Shown: piece by piece, positions 7,573-16,209 of the stretch
How positions within the stretch are numbered: the stretch's first letter is position 1
How the letters are laid out: every line of letters begins with the position of its first letter
Source: Paucisalibacillus globulus DSM 18846
GTDB lineage: Bacteria; Bacillota; Bacilli; Bacillales; Amphibacillaceae
Direction of reading: 5' to 3'
DNA: 64,000 bases
NCBI RefSeq assembly: GCF_000482485.1
Contig: NZ_KI519441.1
Span: 87,902-151,901, forward strand
Translations under genes and position numbers: made by a program
Notes under the pieces: generated by a model
Told to the model about the DNA's origin: nothing
The model's database searches: none
The model's input: only the letters and a program-made list of their open reading frames with translations

Positions 7573-8736
7573 ATGCTAGAAAATATATTTGCAAGATTAG
7601 AAGAAATTTATCCAGAGTTGGTAGAAATTCGTAGAGATTTTCATATGTATCCAGAGCTCTCTCATGAGGAAGTTAGAACTCCAGAGAAAATAGCGGAGTA
7701 CTTAACGAATCTTGGAATGGATGTGAAAACAGGTGTTGGTGGAAGAGGTGTTATTGGAACATTGAAAGGTGGAAAACCTGGGAGAACGGTTGCTATACGT
7801 GCGGACTTCGATGCTCTACCAATAGAGGAAGAAACGGATGTACCATACAAATCTCGTATTCCTGGTGTCATGCATGCATGTGGACATGATCTGCACACGG
7901 CGGCACTTCTTGGAGTGGCTAAAGTGTTGAGTGAAGTACGAGAGGAGATTCCTGGTACAGTTAAATTTATTCACCAATTTGCGGAAGAGGCAACTCCAGG
8001 AGGCGCTAAACCGATGATAGAAGATGGATGTTTGGATGGGGTGGATATTATTTATGGTGCTCATGTCTGGTCTACGGATGAGCTTGGGAAAGTTAGTATT
8101 AAAGAAGGATATGCTTCTTCTGCCCAGGATGATTTTAATATTGTTATCCATGGAAAAGGGGGACATGGTTCTCAACCGCATTTAACCGTAGATCCACTTG
8201 TAACAGGTAGTCAATTGGTCGTGAATCTCCAGCAAATCGTTAGTCGACGTGTAGATCCACTACAGGCAGCAGCATTAACAGTAGGTTCCTTTATTAGTGG
8301 AGGGGCAAATAATGTGATTCCAGATAAGGCTATTATTAAGGGAACAGTTCGTACCTTTGATGAGGAAGCACGAAGCATTATAGAAGAAGCATTAGAACAT
8401 GTAACAAAATCTACATGCTCTGCAAATGGTGCACATGTTGACTATGAATATATAAAAGATTGTCCTTCGATTTATAATGACCCATCTGAAACGAAACGTG
8501 TAGTGGAAGTGGCACGGGGATTATTTGGTGAGGAGAATCTAATTACAGGAATTCCAATGATGGGAAGTGAGGATTTTGCTTTTTATCAAAAGGAAATTCC
8601 GGGAGTATATTTTCTTGTCGGTGGTCGAATGAAAGAAGAAGATGCTGTTTACCCGCATCACCATCCAAAGTTTAATGTGGATGAACGTGCTATTGTCAAT
8701 ATTGGTAAAATGTTTATCAGTTTAGTGATGGGATAA
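7573..8736 (+). CDS. M20-family amidohydrolase (N-acyl amino acid or dipeptide hydrolase)
   Basis: Cytoplasmic metal-dependent amidohydrolase (387 residues) of peptidase family M20D, which includes N-acetyl-diaminopimelate deacetylase and aminoacylases. Metal-binding and catalytic stretches are visible: RADFDALPI, MHACGHDLHTA, QFAEEATPGGAKPMIE, GAHVW, GKGGHGSQP in the dimerisation domain, MGSEDFAFY and a C-terminal HHHPKF. The start at 7573 has GGAGGAAAG seven bases upstream. It follows the YfcC transporter by 139 bp without an obvious terminator, so it should be under the same lysine riboswitch. A role in freeing lysine or a lysine precursor from an imported conjugate is plausible but unproven. 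Confidence 0.88.
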   Translation: MLENIFARLEEIYPELVEIRRDFHMYPELSHEEVRTPEKIAEYLTNLGMDVKTGVGGRGVIGTLKGGKPGRTVAIRADFDALPIEEETDVPYKSRIPGVMHACGHDLHTAALLGVAKVLSEVREEIPGTVKFIHQFAEEATPGGAKPMIEDGCLDGVDIIYGAHVWSTDELGKVSIKEGYASSAQDDFNIVIHGKGGHGSQPHLTVDPLVTGSQLVVNLQQIVSRRVDPLQAAALTVGSFISGGANNVIPDKAIIKGTVRTFDEEARSIIEEALEHVTKSTCSANGAHVDYEYIKDCPSIYNDPSETKRVVEVARGLFGEENLITGIPMMGSEDFAFYQKEIPGVYFLVGGRMKEEDAVYPHHHPKFNVDERAIVNIGKMFISLVMG

Positions 8737-8762
8737 TGTGCATAGGACAATAAAAAACAACA

Positions 8763-8787
8763 CCCGAAATCCAATTAGGATTTCGGG
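8763..8787. terminator. Bidirectional intrinsic terminator
   Basis: A perfect 10-bp stem, CCCGAAATCC and GGATTTCGGG, around AATTA lies between two convergent genes (M20 hydrolase and YtaF). It has A-rich and T-rich flanks and can serve both. Confidence 0.85.
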
Positions 8788-8799
8788 ATTATTTCATGT

Positions 8800-9426
8800 T
8801 TATATTAAATTAAATACACCAAGCGCAATTAATAAAACAGATGGTAAAAAGTTCATACGCTCGAATCGTTTATTTTGAGATAAAACAATTCCAACCTTAA
8901 TCCCATAAGAAACAAATGCACCACTCATAACAGCAATTAACAGAGGAGTATATATTGGTGAATACCCTAAAATTGCTGCTCCGATTCCAGCTCCAAATGC
9001 ATCCAATGCAAGGGCAGTACCTAACAAGATTGCTTCTCCAATAGAAATGGTTCCTGAATGGTCAAGGTCAGCTCTGTCTGGTGTTGAGATAACTGTTCGT
9101 AAACTATGGAAATTATTAGGAGTTGATGGAAGTTTTTCGTTTGACTCTTTCTTCATTTGACTTCGAATCGTATTAATGAAGGAAAAGATTCCAATAAATA
9201 TTAAAATCGATCCCCCAATTACTTTTGCAAAGCCAACCGATAAAAATGAATGCAACATTGTACCTACAATCATGGATACAAGGACAACAATACCTGAACA
9301 AACCATGATAACAGCTAAAGCACCTTTTGGTACGAGGATTTTTCTCATTCCATAGGAAACCCCGACACTAAACCCATCCAAGCTTACAGCAATTACTAGG
9401 AAAAATAGTCCAGTGAAAAATAGCAT
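8800..9426 (-). CDS. ytaF: YtaF-type sporulation membrane protein (MntP-like fold)
   Basis: Six-helix membrane protein of the YtaF/MntP family, linked to sporulation in Bacillus. The N-terminus MLFFTGLFFLVIAVSLDGFSVG carries the family's conserved Asp in the first helix, repeated as ALALDAFGAGIGAA in the second half; a hydrophilic loop with RADLDHSGTISIGEA joins the halves. I start the gene at ATG 9426 (208 residues), with AAAGGA upstream; the longer frame back to 9492 begins with TTG and adds a polar leader unlike relatives. The exact biochemical role is not known; manganese efflux is a property of the MntP branch and should not be assumed. Confidence 0.85.
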   Translation of the reverse strand: MLFFTGLFFLVIAVSLDGFSVGVSYGMRKILVPKGALAVIMVCSGIVVLVSMIVGTMLHSFLSVGFAKVIGGSILIFIGIFSFINTIRSQMKKESNEKLPSTPNNFHSLRTVISTPDRADLDHSGTISIGEAILLGTALALDAFGAGIGAAILGYSPIYTPLLIAVMSGAFVSYGIKVGIVLSQNKRFERMNFLPSVLLIALGVFNLI

Positions 9427-9610
9427 AGCACCATATCCTTTACTTGTTCTAGAGTATTCTATGGAGTAAAGGGGTGTTATGTGCTTTGTCAATGGGGTCT
9501 GTTAAAATAATTCAATGATCATTCATGTCAAAATCCTGTTATTACAGGGAAGCTTTTGGTATGGTTGGAATAGGAATTTTCGCTTGATACGAAGAGATGG
9601 AGGAAAAATA

Positions 9611-10030
9611 ATGTTAAAAAAATTGTTAACTGCAATCATATCCACTTTATTATTTGGAGCTTTGATGGGATTCATGAATTATATGACAATGCCAGAGGGG
9701 ATGTCTCAAGGTTTTTGGAAAACGATGTTCTTTTTTGCAATTTATGCAGCACCGGTTTATTTGATTGCTGGTATCCCTATCTCTTATCTAATTGATAAAC
9801 TGATGAAAAAGGTTAATTCTTCCTCGGAATTAGCACGTCACTATGCGAAATATGGTCTTTATATTTTAGTTGGTATCTTAGCAGCTGTAATTTACAAGGT
9901 AATTCTTTTCATAGTAGAAGATATACCATTCTTTTCATACGATCTTGCTACATATATTGTCGGAGGGGTAATTGCTTCATTAATCTTTTACTATGTCTCA
10001 TTAGTCTTTGATAAAAAAGAAAGTAAATAA
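9611..10030 (+). CDS. Small integral membrane protein, unknown function
   Basis: A 139-residue protein with four predicted membrane helices (about 5-24, 36-58, 80-100 and 112-132) separated by short charged loops, one reading IDKLMKKVNSSSELARHY. It starts at ATG 9611 with GGAGGAAAA upstream; the longer frame from 9515 lacks a ribosome site. I do not recognise a characterised family. It appears monocistronic, divergent from ytaF. Confidence 0.7.
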   Translation: MLKKLLTAIISTLLFGALMGFMNYMTMPEGMSQGFWKTMFFFAIYAAPVYLIAGIPISYLIDKLMKKVNSSSELARHYAKYGLYILVGILAAVIYKVILFIVEDIPFFSYDLATYIVGGVIASLIFYYVSLVFDKKESK

Positions 10031-10362
10031 GATGTGTAATGGTTATGGGGAGATGACTTTTGGGCGGAATTAGAGCGAGATACTAGTACAAGCAGATAAA
10101 CTATTTGTAGGTCTTACCAACTTTAGCAATAGTTATTACACTTTCAAAACAATATTTTGGAGGAAAAGTTACCCAAGTTAAACTTAAAAATAATAGTTCC
10201 TCACAAAAAGTGTGAGGAACTAGAATATTTAACTACATTGTTTCTCGTTGTAATAGATTGTCTATACCTAATTAAGTAGTGTTGTGACTTGGTTAGCTAA
10301 AATTACAGGTTAATACTCATGAATGATTTTTAATTACTAATCTCAATCTTTAGAGCAGGCAA
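10031..10362. other. 332-bp intergenic stretch with one hairpin
   Basis: No convincing gene. A hairpin with an 11-bp stem, AGTTCCTCACA and TGTGAGGAACT at 10195-10221, is followed on the minus strand by a modest T-rich run, so it may terminate the small peptide gene at 10363-10503. The rest is AT-rich without a recognised motif. Confidence 0.5.
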
Positions 10363-10503
10363 TCAGATTTGGCTTTCGCTAACTTCTTCAGTGCCAGTAG
10401 GCCAAATGTCATCTTCCCCTGATACTTCTGTTGTAGTATTATTAATTGTAGCAAATAGAAATAGATTTACAGTTATTAAGACTAGTAGAAATCGATGCTT
10501 CAT
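10363..10503 (-). CDS. Secreted small pro-peptide, candidate signal for the NprR-like regulator
   Basis: A 46-codon gene divergent from the neighbouring NprR-like regulator. The peptide starts MKHRFLLVLITVNLFLFATI, a typical signal peptide (two basic residues then about 16 hydrophobic ones), followed by a polar acidic tail containing SGEDDIWPTGTEE and ending SESQI. Its ATG is preceded by AGGAGGATTAATT on its strand, a near-perfect ribosome site, and a TTGACA-16-AATAAT promoter lies at 10579-10606. Peptide-sensing TPR regulators of this class usually have a short exported pro-peptide gene alongside, and this has the expected size, export signal and position. The mature peptide cannot be read from sequence alone; the role is inferred. 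Confidence 0.65.
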   Translation of the reverse strand: MKHRFLLVLITVNLFLFATINNTTTEVSGEDDIWPTGTEEVSESQI

Positions 10504-10545
10504 AATTAATCCTCCTAAATAATTTATTAACATTCTTATAGTTAG

Positions 10546-10606
10546 TTGAAAAATGTTTAGTTGTGTTATAATTCAAATATTATTATATTTTGTATAAATT
10601 TGTCAA
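10546..10606. promoter_or_regulatory. Back-to-back promoters between regulator and peptide genes
   Basis: Plus strand: TTGAAA at 10546 and TATAAT at 10567 (15-bp spacer, short). Minus strand: TTGACA at 10606-10601 and AATAAT at 10584-10579 (16-bp spacer). The two -10 regions are only a few bases apart, so one bound regulator could affect both genes. Confidence 0.5.
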
Positions 10607-10624
10607 TTTGAAGATGGTGATGTA

Positions 10625-11896
10625 ATGCAGGTAGGTAAGAGGATTAGGGAATTAAGAAAGGCAGCAAATTTAACGCAAGAGCAGCTGTCAAAAGGAATCA
10701 TCGCTAGAACTTATATCAGTCAACTAGAAAAAGGGGTGTATAATCCATCATATGAAACATTAGAGAAGTTAGCCAAAAGGTTGGGATGTGATGTAGAAAC
10801 CTTTTATGAAGAACCTCAGAATAATATATTATTAAAAGCTGATTCTAAAAAGATAATTTATAAGATGAAAAATTTGATTGAATCAAAATTTTATACACAG
10901 GCCAAAAAACTATTAGAAGAACTTAACAAAAATATAGATCACCTTAATAAGTTCGATAGGGGAATATGTCATTGGATTAATGGTGAAATTTTGTATTATG
11001 AGGGCCGGTACAATGAAGCCTTAAAGGAGTATAACATTTGCCAAGAGATATTTTATCATCTTCAATCATTTGAGGAGTATGTTAGTACCCTAGTGTCCAT
11101 TTCTAAAATACATCAAAAAAATTCTGAAATAGTTAAGGCACTTCAGTTTCTACAAAAAGGACACAATATTATATATTCATATAGTTTATCCGGAGAGGTA
11201 AAAAAAAATCTATTACTCGAATTAGGTAAAGTACATGGTAAATTAGACGAGTACAAAACTGCTATATACCATTTAGAGCAATTAAAGTTAATGAATATAA
11301 CAAGTGGAAATCATTATCGTGCGGGAGCATTATTTATGTCCTTAGGTATTTGCTATCGCAGCATTGGTGAATATGATAAAGCATTAGAATGTTATTATAA
11401 AGCAATCGAGTTTTACAAAATCGAGGAGGATAAGGAAAATATAGCAGCCTTATATAACAACTTAGGCAATATATATACTGATTGCTCAAAAATTCTAGAG
11501 GCTATTAATTTTTACTATAAATCAATAGATTTATACTTAGAGTTAGGTATTGGTGATAATATATTATTTGTGAAATCAGGACTGGCAAAAGCTTATTATG
11601 TAGCTGATCAATTCGAGAATTGTATTAATGTATGTAATGAAATAATTAGAAATAGTAGTAAACAAACGAAAACAATAGGTAAGGCATATTTTTACCTTGG
11701 TTTAGCAAATATAAAATTGGACTCCTTTACAGAAGCCATTAATTATTTAGAGAAAGCAACTAAAATATTTCTTATATCTAATAGCAAGAAGAACTTGATT
11801 AAAGCATATAAAGAAATTGGCGAAATATACGAAAAGTTAGGTGATTATGAGAATTCCTCCCTTTATTACAAAAAGGCATTAAAGTATTATGATTAA
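10625..11896 (+). CDS. NprR-like transcriptional regulator, HTH plus TPR (RRNPP family)
   Basis: A 423-residue protein with an N-terminal Xre-type helix-turn-helix (about 6-60: IRELRKAANLTQEQLSKG, ISQLEKGVYNPSYETLEKLA) followed by about nine tetratricopeptide repeats (70-423), such as ALFMSLGICYRSIGEYDKALECY and ALYNNLGNIYTDC. Length and layout match NprR of the Bacillus cereus group; PlcR is shorter. Such proteins bind a re-imported signalling peptide in the TPR groove and then control transcription. A secreted small peptide gene is divergent at 10363-10503, and an ABC exporter operon follows. The start at 10625 has a modest ribosome site (GATGGTGATG). The target genes are not known from sequence. 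Confidence 0.88.
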   Translation: MQVGKRIRELRKAANLTQEQLSKGIIARTYISQLEKGVYNPSYETLEKLAKRLGCDVETFYEEPQNNILLKADSKKIIYKMKNLIESKFYTQAKKLLEELNKNIDHLNKFDRGICHWINGEILYYEGRYNEALKEYNICQEIFYHLQSFEEYVSTLVSISKIHQKNSEIVKALQFLQKGHNIIYSYSLSGEVKKNLLLELGKVHGKLDEYKTAIYHLEQLKLMNITSGNHYRAGALFMSLGICYRSIGEYDKALECYYKAIEFYKIEEDKENIAALYNNLGNIYTDCSKILEAINFYYKSIDLYLELGIGDNILFVKSGLAKAYYVADQFENCINVCNEIIRNSSKQTKTIGKAYFYLGLANIKLDSFTEAINYLEKATKIFLISNSKKNLIKAYKEIGEIYEKLGDYENSSLYYKKALKYYD

Positions 11897-11939
11897 AAAG
11901 CAAAATTCCCAGGATGTATCCTAGAAATTTTGCTTTTTC
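11895..11939 (+). terminator. Intrinsic terminator after the NprR-like gene
   Basis: AAAAAGCAAAATT and AATTTTGCTTTTT pair around a short inner hairpin (AGGATGTATCCT), ending in a T-run. It starts next to the stop codon and separates the regulator from the ABC operon. Confidence 0.85.
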
Positions 11940-12049
11940 TATTTGATTAATACAGCCATTTGCATAGTAAAAAGTTGTTTCTTAAATTGCTTAAATAGCT
12001 CAAAGTAGAATAACATCACTTAACAAAAGTAAATAATTGTATAAATGTA

Positions 12050-12078
12050 TTGAAATTTATTAGAATCAATTTTATAAT
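12050..12078 (+). promoter_or_regulatory. Sigma-A-type promoter of the ABC exporter operon
   Basis: TTGAAA at 12050-12055 and a perfect TATAAT at 12073-12078, separated by 17 bp, predict a start near 12085, about 47 bp before the first gene. Confidence 0.7.
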
Positions 12079-12131
12079 TAATATTAACAAATATGTAACT
12101 AATCAGAAATTTCATAAAGAGGGTGAACGCT

Positions 12132-13004
12132 TTGGCAATTATATCTTTAATAAATCTATCAAAAAGCTACAGAAAGCAAGCTGTATTGAATAATATTAAT
12201 CTTACAATAGACTCGCCAGGAATTTATGCACTTGTTGGTCCTAATGGCGTGGGGAAGACCACTTTATTAAATGTAGTTACTAATATTCAACCTGCGTCAT
12301 CAGGAAGTGTTGAAATTTTGGGGAAATCAAATAAAGATCAAACTGTTTTTAAAGAGGTTTCTTACTTACAGGACAATACGGTTTTATTTGATTACCTAAC
12401 CGGTTATGATCATCTGAAATATGTTTGTGATGTAAATAAAATTAATAAAAAACGTGTACGAGAAGTTGCATCGTATGTAGGTATGAGTAATTACCTAGAC
12501 AAAAAAGTTGGAAATTACTCTCTAGGTATGAAGCAACATTTATTACTTGCTATGTCCATTGCAAATAGGCCAAAGCTTTTATTAATGGATGAACCTTTAA
12601 ATGGATTAGATCCGACCAGTTCTATTCTTATGAGGAAGATTCTGTTGGAATTAGTGGAAAACAATACGACAATCATTCTTTCTTCCCACAATCTAGCTGA
12701 AATTGACCGTGTGACAAAACAGGTATTGTTTTTAAAGGATGGAAAACTGATTGATGTAGATATGGGGGAACATGAGACTACATCTTATTACTTTGAAATT
12801 TTAGAAGCAAAAATAGCAATTTCCATTTTAAATGAGAAAGGTTTTTTAATACAAGAAGTCAAAAATGGAATCAAGGCAGATATACCAAATAGGAAGCTAG
12901 ATTCCCTCATCAGTGAATTGAAACAGCATTCTATTGAAATAAATGACATACATAAAGAAGTGTCTGGATCCGAGAAATTATATGAAGAGTTTTTTAATTT
13001 GTGA
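12132..13004 (+). CDS. ABC transporter ATP-binding protein
   Basis: Nucleotide-binding subunit of an ABC-2-type exporter (290 residues). It shows Walker A (GPNGVGKTT), an ABC signature of the SLGMKQ form typical of drug and lantibiotic-immunity exporters, Walker B (LLLMDEPLNGLDP) and the switch histidine (SSHNLAE). The GTG at 12123 is within the ribosome site GAGGGTGA, so TTG at 12132 is the likelier start. It overlaps the next permease gene region, and two permeases follow with translational coupling. The substrate is unknown; the organisation resembles BcrA- or SkfE-like peptide efflux and immunity systems. Three genes plus a small secreted protein appear to share the promoter at 12050. Confidence 0.9.
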   Translation: MAIISLINLSKSYRKQAVLNNINLTIDSPGIYALVGPNGVGKTTLLNVVTNIQPASSGSVEILGKSNKDQTVFKEVSYLQDNTVLFDYLTGYDHLKYVCDVNKINKKRVREVASYVGMSNYLDKKVGNYSLGMKQHLLLAMSIANRPKLLLMDEPLNGLDPTSSILMRKILLELVENNTTIILSSHNLAEIDRVTKQVLFLKDGKLIDVDMGEHETTSYYFEILEAKIAISILNEKGFLIQEVKNGIKADIPNRKLDSLISELKQHSIEINDIHKEVSGSEKLYEEFFNL

Positions 13005-13015
13005 GGTCAATGCTG

Positions 13016-14119
13016 ATGAAACTATTCCTTTTTGAATTCAAAAAAATAACCCGTTCAAGAACAGTTTTGTTATTTCTACTCTTATCTATTCTAATGGTGT
13101 GCGGGCTATTTTTCAAAAATACTATTCTTCAAGATAGAATTGCTATTCAAAAAATAGAAAGATTCTCAGAGTATTCCTATGAAGTATCAAATGGAATTCA
13201 GGGAGATGACTTTTTATTGAAAGGTGGAGCAGATGCAGAGGTAGAAGCCAGATTGGAAGTGGGTCATTTACTGTCAGACCAGTTAAAATATCTGATTATG
13301 ACAATACAAAACAACCAGTGGAAGGAAGAATTAAAAGCCGAGATAGATGTATATAATACTGCAATGACATACAAGGAAATGGAAGGTTCTTTTCGAGCAA
13401 ATGTATCGGATATGAAGGAGACTATTAAGCTAAACGAAAAACTATTGGAAGTTGGTTTACCAAAAGAAGATTTAGAACTGTCTGTACAGCCAACTATATT
13501 TTTAAAAAAGGTAGTTTTTTTATTTCATAATACGTTTGGATTTCTAGTTATTGTTTTGGTACTTGGTACACTAATAACCAGAGAATTTGAAGAAAACAAT
13601 ATACGTATGGTTTATGTACTTCCAGTTTCTAGCACGAAGTATATTCTAGTAAAGTTTTTTAGTTTATTAATTATAGGAATTATCTGGTTAATAATCGTTT
13701 TGTTATTATCATATCTATTACCATTTTTATTTGGTCATACCGCGGGAGACATTTTCAATTATCCTTTATTTACTTCAGAAGGTAATTTCATCACTTCAGG
13801 AGATTATATCAAACAAGCAATTTCCTATGGTTTGCTATTTATGACATTTACAGTTGCGCTGTTAGTTGTGCTAGGATTTTTAATTAGGAATACGATTCTT
13901 ACTTATTTGATAGTTACCTTCCTATTTATTGGAACTTTTTTTGCTTTAGAAAATGGATTAACAGCAATTTTTAATCCTTTTACATACCAAAATATTGATT
14001 ACATCGTTTTAAATGAGACTGGATATTACCCTATGGGAATACTAGTACTCTTTGTAACTACTGTTTTGCTGCTCATATTAACAATGACTTTTATGCGAAA
14101 AAGGGGTGGCCCAAGTTGA
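13016..14119 (+). CDS. ABC-2-type permease, first
   Basis: Membrane subunit (367 residues) with one N-terminal helix (about 15-33: TVLLFLLLSILMVCGLFF), a large extracytoplasmic loop of roughly 120 residues rich in Glu and Lys, then five helices clustered in the C-terminal half. This is the usual plan of ABC-2 exporter permeases. I start it at ATG 13016, nine bases after GAGG, rather than the GTG at 13001 that overlaps the ATPase stop. It overlaps the next permease by four bases (TTGA), which suggests the two form a heterodimer. Confidence 0.85.
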   Translation: MKLFLFEFKKITRSRTVLLFLLLSILMVCGLFFKNTILQDRIAIQKIERFSEYSYEVSNGIQGDDFLLKGGADAEVEARLEVGHLLSDQLKYLIMTIQNNQWKEELKAEIDVYNTAMTYKEMEGSFRANVSDMKETIKLNEKLLEVGLPKEDLELSVQPTIFLKKVVFLFHNTFGFLVIVLVLGTLITREFEENNIRMVYVLPVSSTKYILVKFFSLLIIGIIWLIIVLLLSYLLPFLFGHTAGDIFNYPLFTSEGNFITSGDYIKQAISYGLLFMTFTVALLVVLGFLIRNTILTYLIVTFLFIGTFFALENGLTAIFNPFTYQNIDYIVLNETGYYPMGILVLFVTTVLLLILTMTFMRKRGGPS

Positions 14120-15417
14120 GAACATTTTGGTTTGAGTCTAAAAAGATAGCAAAAAAAAGAACTACATGGCTGGCATTCCTTTTAACCATTATGACCGTCA
14201 TTACTATTTATCTGCTAAATTTTTCAGTTGCTAAAGACATATACGAAGGGAATATAACTAAATTAAAAAATGATGTAATCACAACCGAAGGCTATATAAA
14301 TAGTTTTGCAAAGGAATTAGATATTGCGGAAGAAGCAGATGATTCAGATACAGTCAAAGAACTAGGACTAATAATTGAGGGCTATGAGAAAAATAAGGCA
14401 CTAAAACAAGAGAGAATTAAGGCATTCGAGGAACAAGACTGGGAGACAATTCTAAAAGGAGAAATTAGTGATTTAAATTTTCTTTTTGAGGCTGGTGCAG
14501 GGGCTACAACTCCACCGATGAGTATTGAAGAACAGGATACTTCTTGGTTTACGTTCCGGGCAACCCTTGAAGAAAAAAAACATCTACTTGATTATAAAGT
14601 GGTTCCTATTGTACAAAACACAACTGATGTTGGCTTCCTCCCGACCTATTACGATAATTTTACAGGTAAGTCTCTAGAGCAATGGAAACAGATGACTAAA
14701 CGCTATGGAGTAACTGGTTATTCTTTCTTGTACCAGTTGATCCAGTTATTGTATATACCGATTATTGTTCTTTTGGGGTGTTTAATTTTCGGAAATGGTA
14801 TTTCTTCTGAATCAGGGAAAAAGAAACATGGATTACATTTTTTTGCAGTTCTGCCTTCCCGGAAAGGAAATGTATTCATAGCAAAATATGCAAGTGGATT
14901 AATGTATACTTTGGTATTCTCATTAATTATGTTAATGGTTCCTGTTTTTTGCAGTGTGTTTACTGTTGGAATAGGTAGTTTGGATTATCCCGTTCTGGTG
15001 TATGATGGTCCAGAACCAAATCCTTTTGGCGATGAATACACAACATTAGATCCGATGAAGGACACTTTTCATTTTATTATGCTTAAAGAATATATTGGAT
15101 ATGTCCTACTGTTCAATGTAGTATTGGTCTTTTTCTTGTATTCCTTATATTTTTTTATATCACTATCTGTCAGAAATCCTGGTGTAACGATTAGTATATT
15201 GGTTGCTTTAATATTTGTGGGGATGAGTATATATCAGAATGAGTATAATCCTTTTACTTATATAGATATTGACCAGATAATCACTAGAGAAAAAGCAGTG
15301 ATTGACTTAGATTCAGCAATTACTTACAAAACTGGATTAATATTACTTATATCAGTTGGCTTTTTTGCCACAGTAATAGGTTATATTCGGTTTAAATATA
15401 GCTATTGGAAAGCATAA
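14116..15417 (+). CDS. ABC-2-type permease, second
   Basis: Second membrane subunit (433 residues), same plan as its neighbour: an N-terminal helix (TTWLAFLLTIMTVITIYLL), a long outer loop (about 35-215) with a coiled, charged segment, then about five helices. TTG start at 14116 with AAGGGGTGG upstream, overlapping the preceding stop. Its large outer loop could contact a secreted peptide, but that is speculative. It is followed 24 bp later by a small secreted-protein frame. Confidence 0.85.
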   Translation: MRTFWFESKKIAKKRTTWLAFLLTIMTVITIYLLNFSVAKDIYEGNITKLKNDVITTEGYINSFAKELDIAEEADDSDTVKELGLIIEGYEKNKALKQERIKAFEEQDWETILKGEISDLNFLFEAGAGATTPPMSIEEQDTSWFTFRATLEEKKHLLDYKVVPIVQNTTDVGFLPTYYDNFTGKSLEQWKQMTKRYGVTGYSFLYQLIQLLYIPIIVLLGCLIFGNGISSESGKKKHGLHFFAVLPSRKGNVFIAKYASGLMYTLVFSLIMLMVPVFCSVFTVGIGSLDYPVLVYDGPEPNPFGDEYTTLDPMKDTFHFIMLKEYIGYVLLFNVVLVFFLYSLYFFISLSVRNPGVTISILVALIFVGMSIYQNEYNPFTYIDIDQIITREKAVIDLDSAITYKTGLILLISVGFFATVIGYIRFKYSYWKA

Positions 15418-15441
15418 TAAACTTCTTGCTTTATATAAAGT

Positions 15442-15840
15442 ATGAAATCATGTGCTAAATTAGGGGATATAATTGAAGGGAGAGGAACAATTATTATAGT
15501 TATAAGCGTCAATAAAAGTAAAAAACTTATTAATAAAGTTTTCGTAGCACTTTTTATCACAATGGTAGCATTTACGGGTATCACATCAACTGTATCTGCC
15601 GCAGAAAGTTCTAGTACAGGAAATGAAAGTGTCTCAATGTTGGCATCATCATATCCTACAGAGGTTTATGTTACTGAATCAAGGTCCTTTAGTAAAAATC
15701 ATGCACTTCCACCATCAACAATCTATGAAAGACGAACTATCAACGGATTTGAGTATGCAGGAACGCTTAATAGATTTAGTTATTATGATGCAGATGTGCG
15801 TTGGTTAGCAACCTATAAAGGCTGGATAAGAGCATTATAA
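15442..15840 (+). CDS. Small secreted protein of unknown function, start uncertain
   Basis: A frame of up to 132 residues. A clear signal peptide spans KKLINKVFVALFITMVAFTG...STVSA, with likely cleavage before AESSS, leaving a mature protein of about 80 residues, rich in Ser, Tyr and Arg, ending WLATYKGWIRAL. The pattern PPSTIYERR...GTLNRFSYYD...W reminds me of short secreted Bacillus proteins, but I cannot name a family. The ATG at 15442 has no ribosome site; a good one (GGGAGAGGAAC at 15478) is followed at the right distance only by ATT or ATA codons. Position after the exporter and before a terminator suggests it may be the exported product or a protein the exporter protects against. Confidence 0.6.
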   Translation: MKSCAKLGDIIEGRGTIIIVISVNKSKKLINKVFVALFITMVAFTGITSTVSAAESSSTGNESVSMLASSYPTEVYVTESRSFSKNHALPPSTIYERRTINGFEYAGTLNRFSYYDADVRWLATYKGWIRAL

Positions 15841-16209
15841 AATAAAAATTATCTATATCCCCTAATTTACTTATAAATTTTTCAATAAATGTTGCAGAGC
15901 TTTAATATTATAAAAAGCAGAACTACAAGCTAAAATCTTGTGGTTCTGTTTTTTATATGTGGTTACGGACTGCTCTTTCATATTTATCTTGGCAAGAATG
16001 GATCCATATTTAAGAATGAGTCTATCATTTTGTATTAGTTTTATAGGAGATAGATAGAAGCTGGCAAAGTAACACATTAACGTCTAATTTAATTCAATTT
16101 CTTGATCCAGATTTCCTTACATCTTGATAAACAATCTAAAAAATATGCAACTAAAAAAACTATGTTATAGTGATAGGATAGATGTTTTTTAAAGAAAGGA
16201 ATTACAAAT
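15841..16209. other. Intergenic stretch with terminator and topB promoter region
   Basis: After the secreted-protein gene this stretch holds a terminator (15918-15955) and, near its end, TATGTTATAGT, an extended -10 for topB around 16160. Nothing else is recognised. Confidence 0.5.
15918..15955 (+). terminator. Intrinsic terminator of the exporter operon
   Basis: CAGAACTACAAG and CTTGTGGTTCTG pair through 12 bp (one G-T) around CTAAAAT, followed by TTTTTT. Confidence 0.9.
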
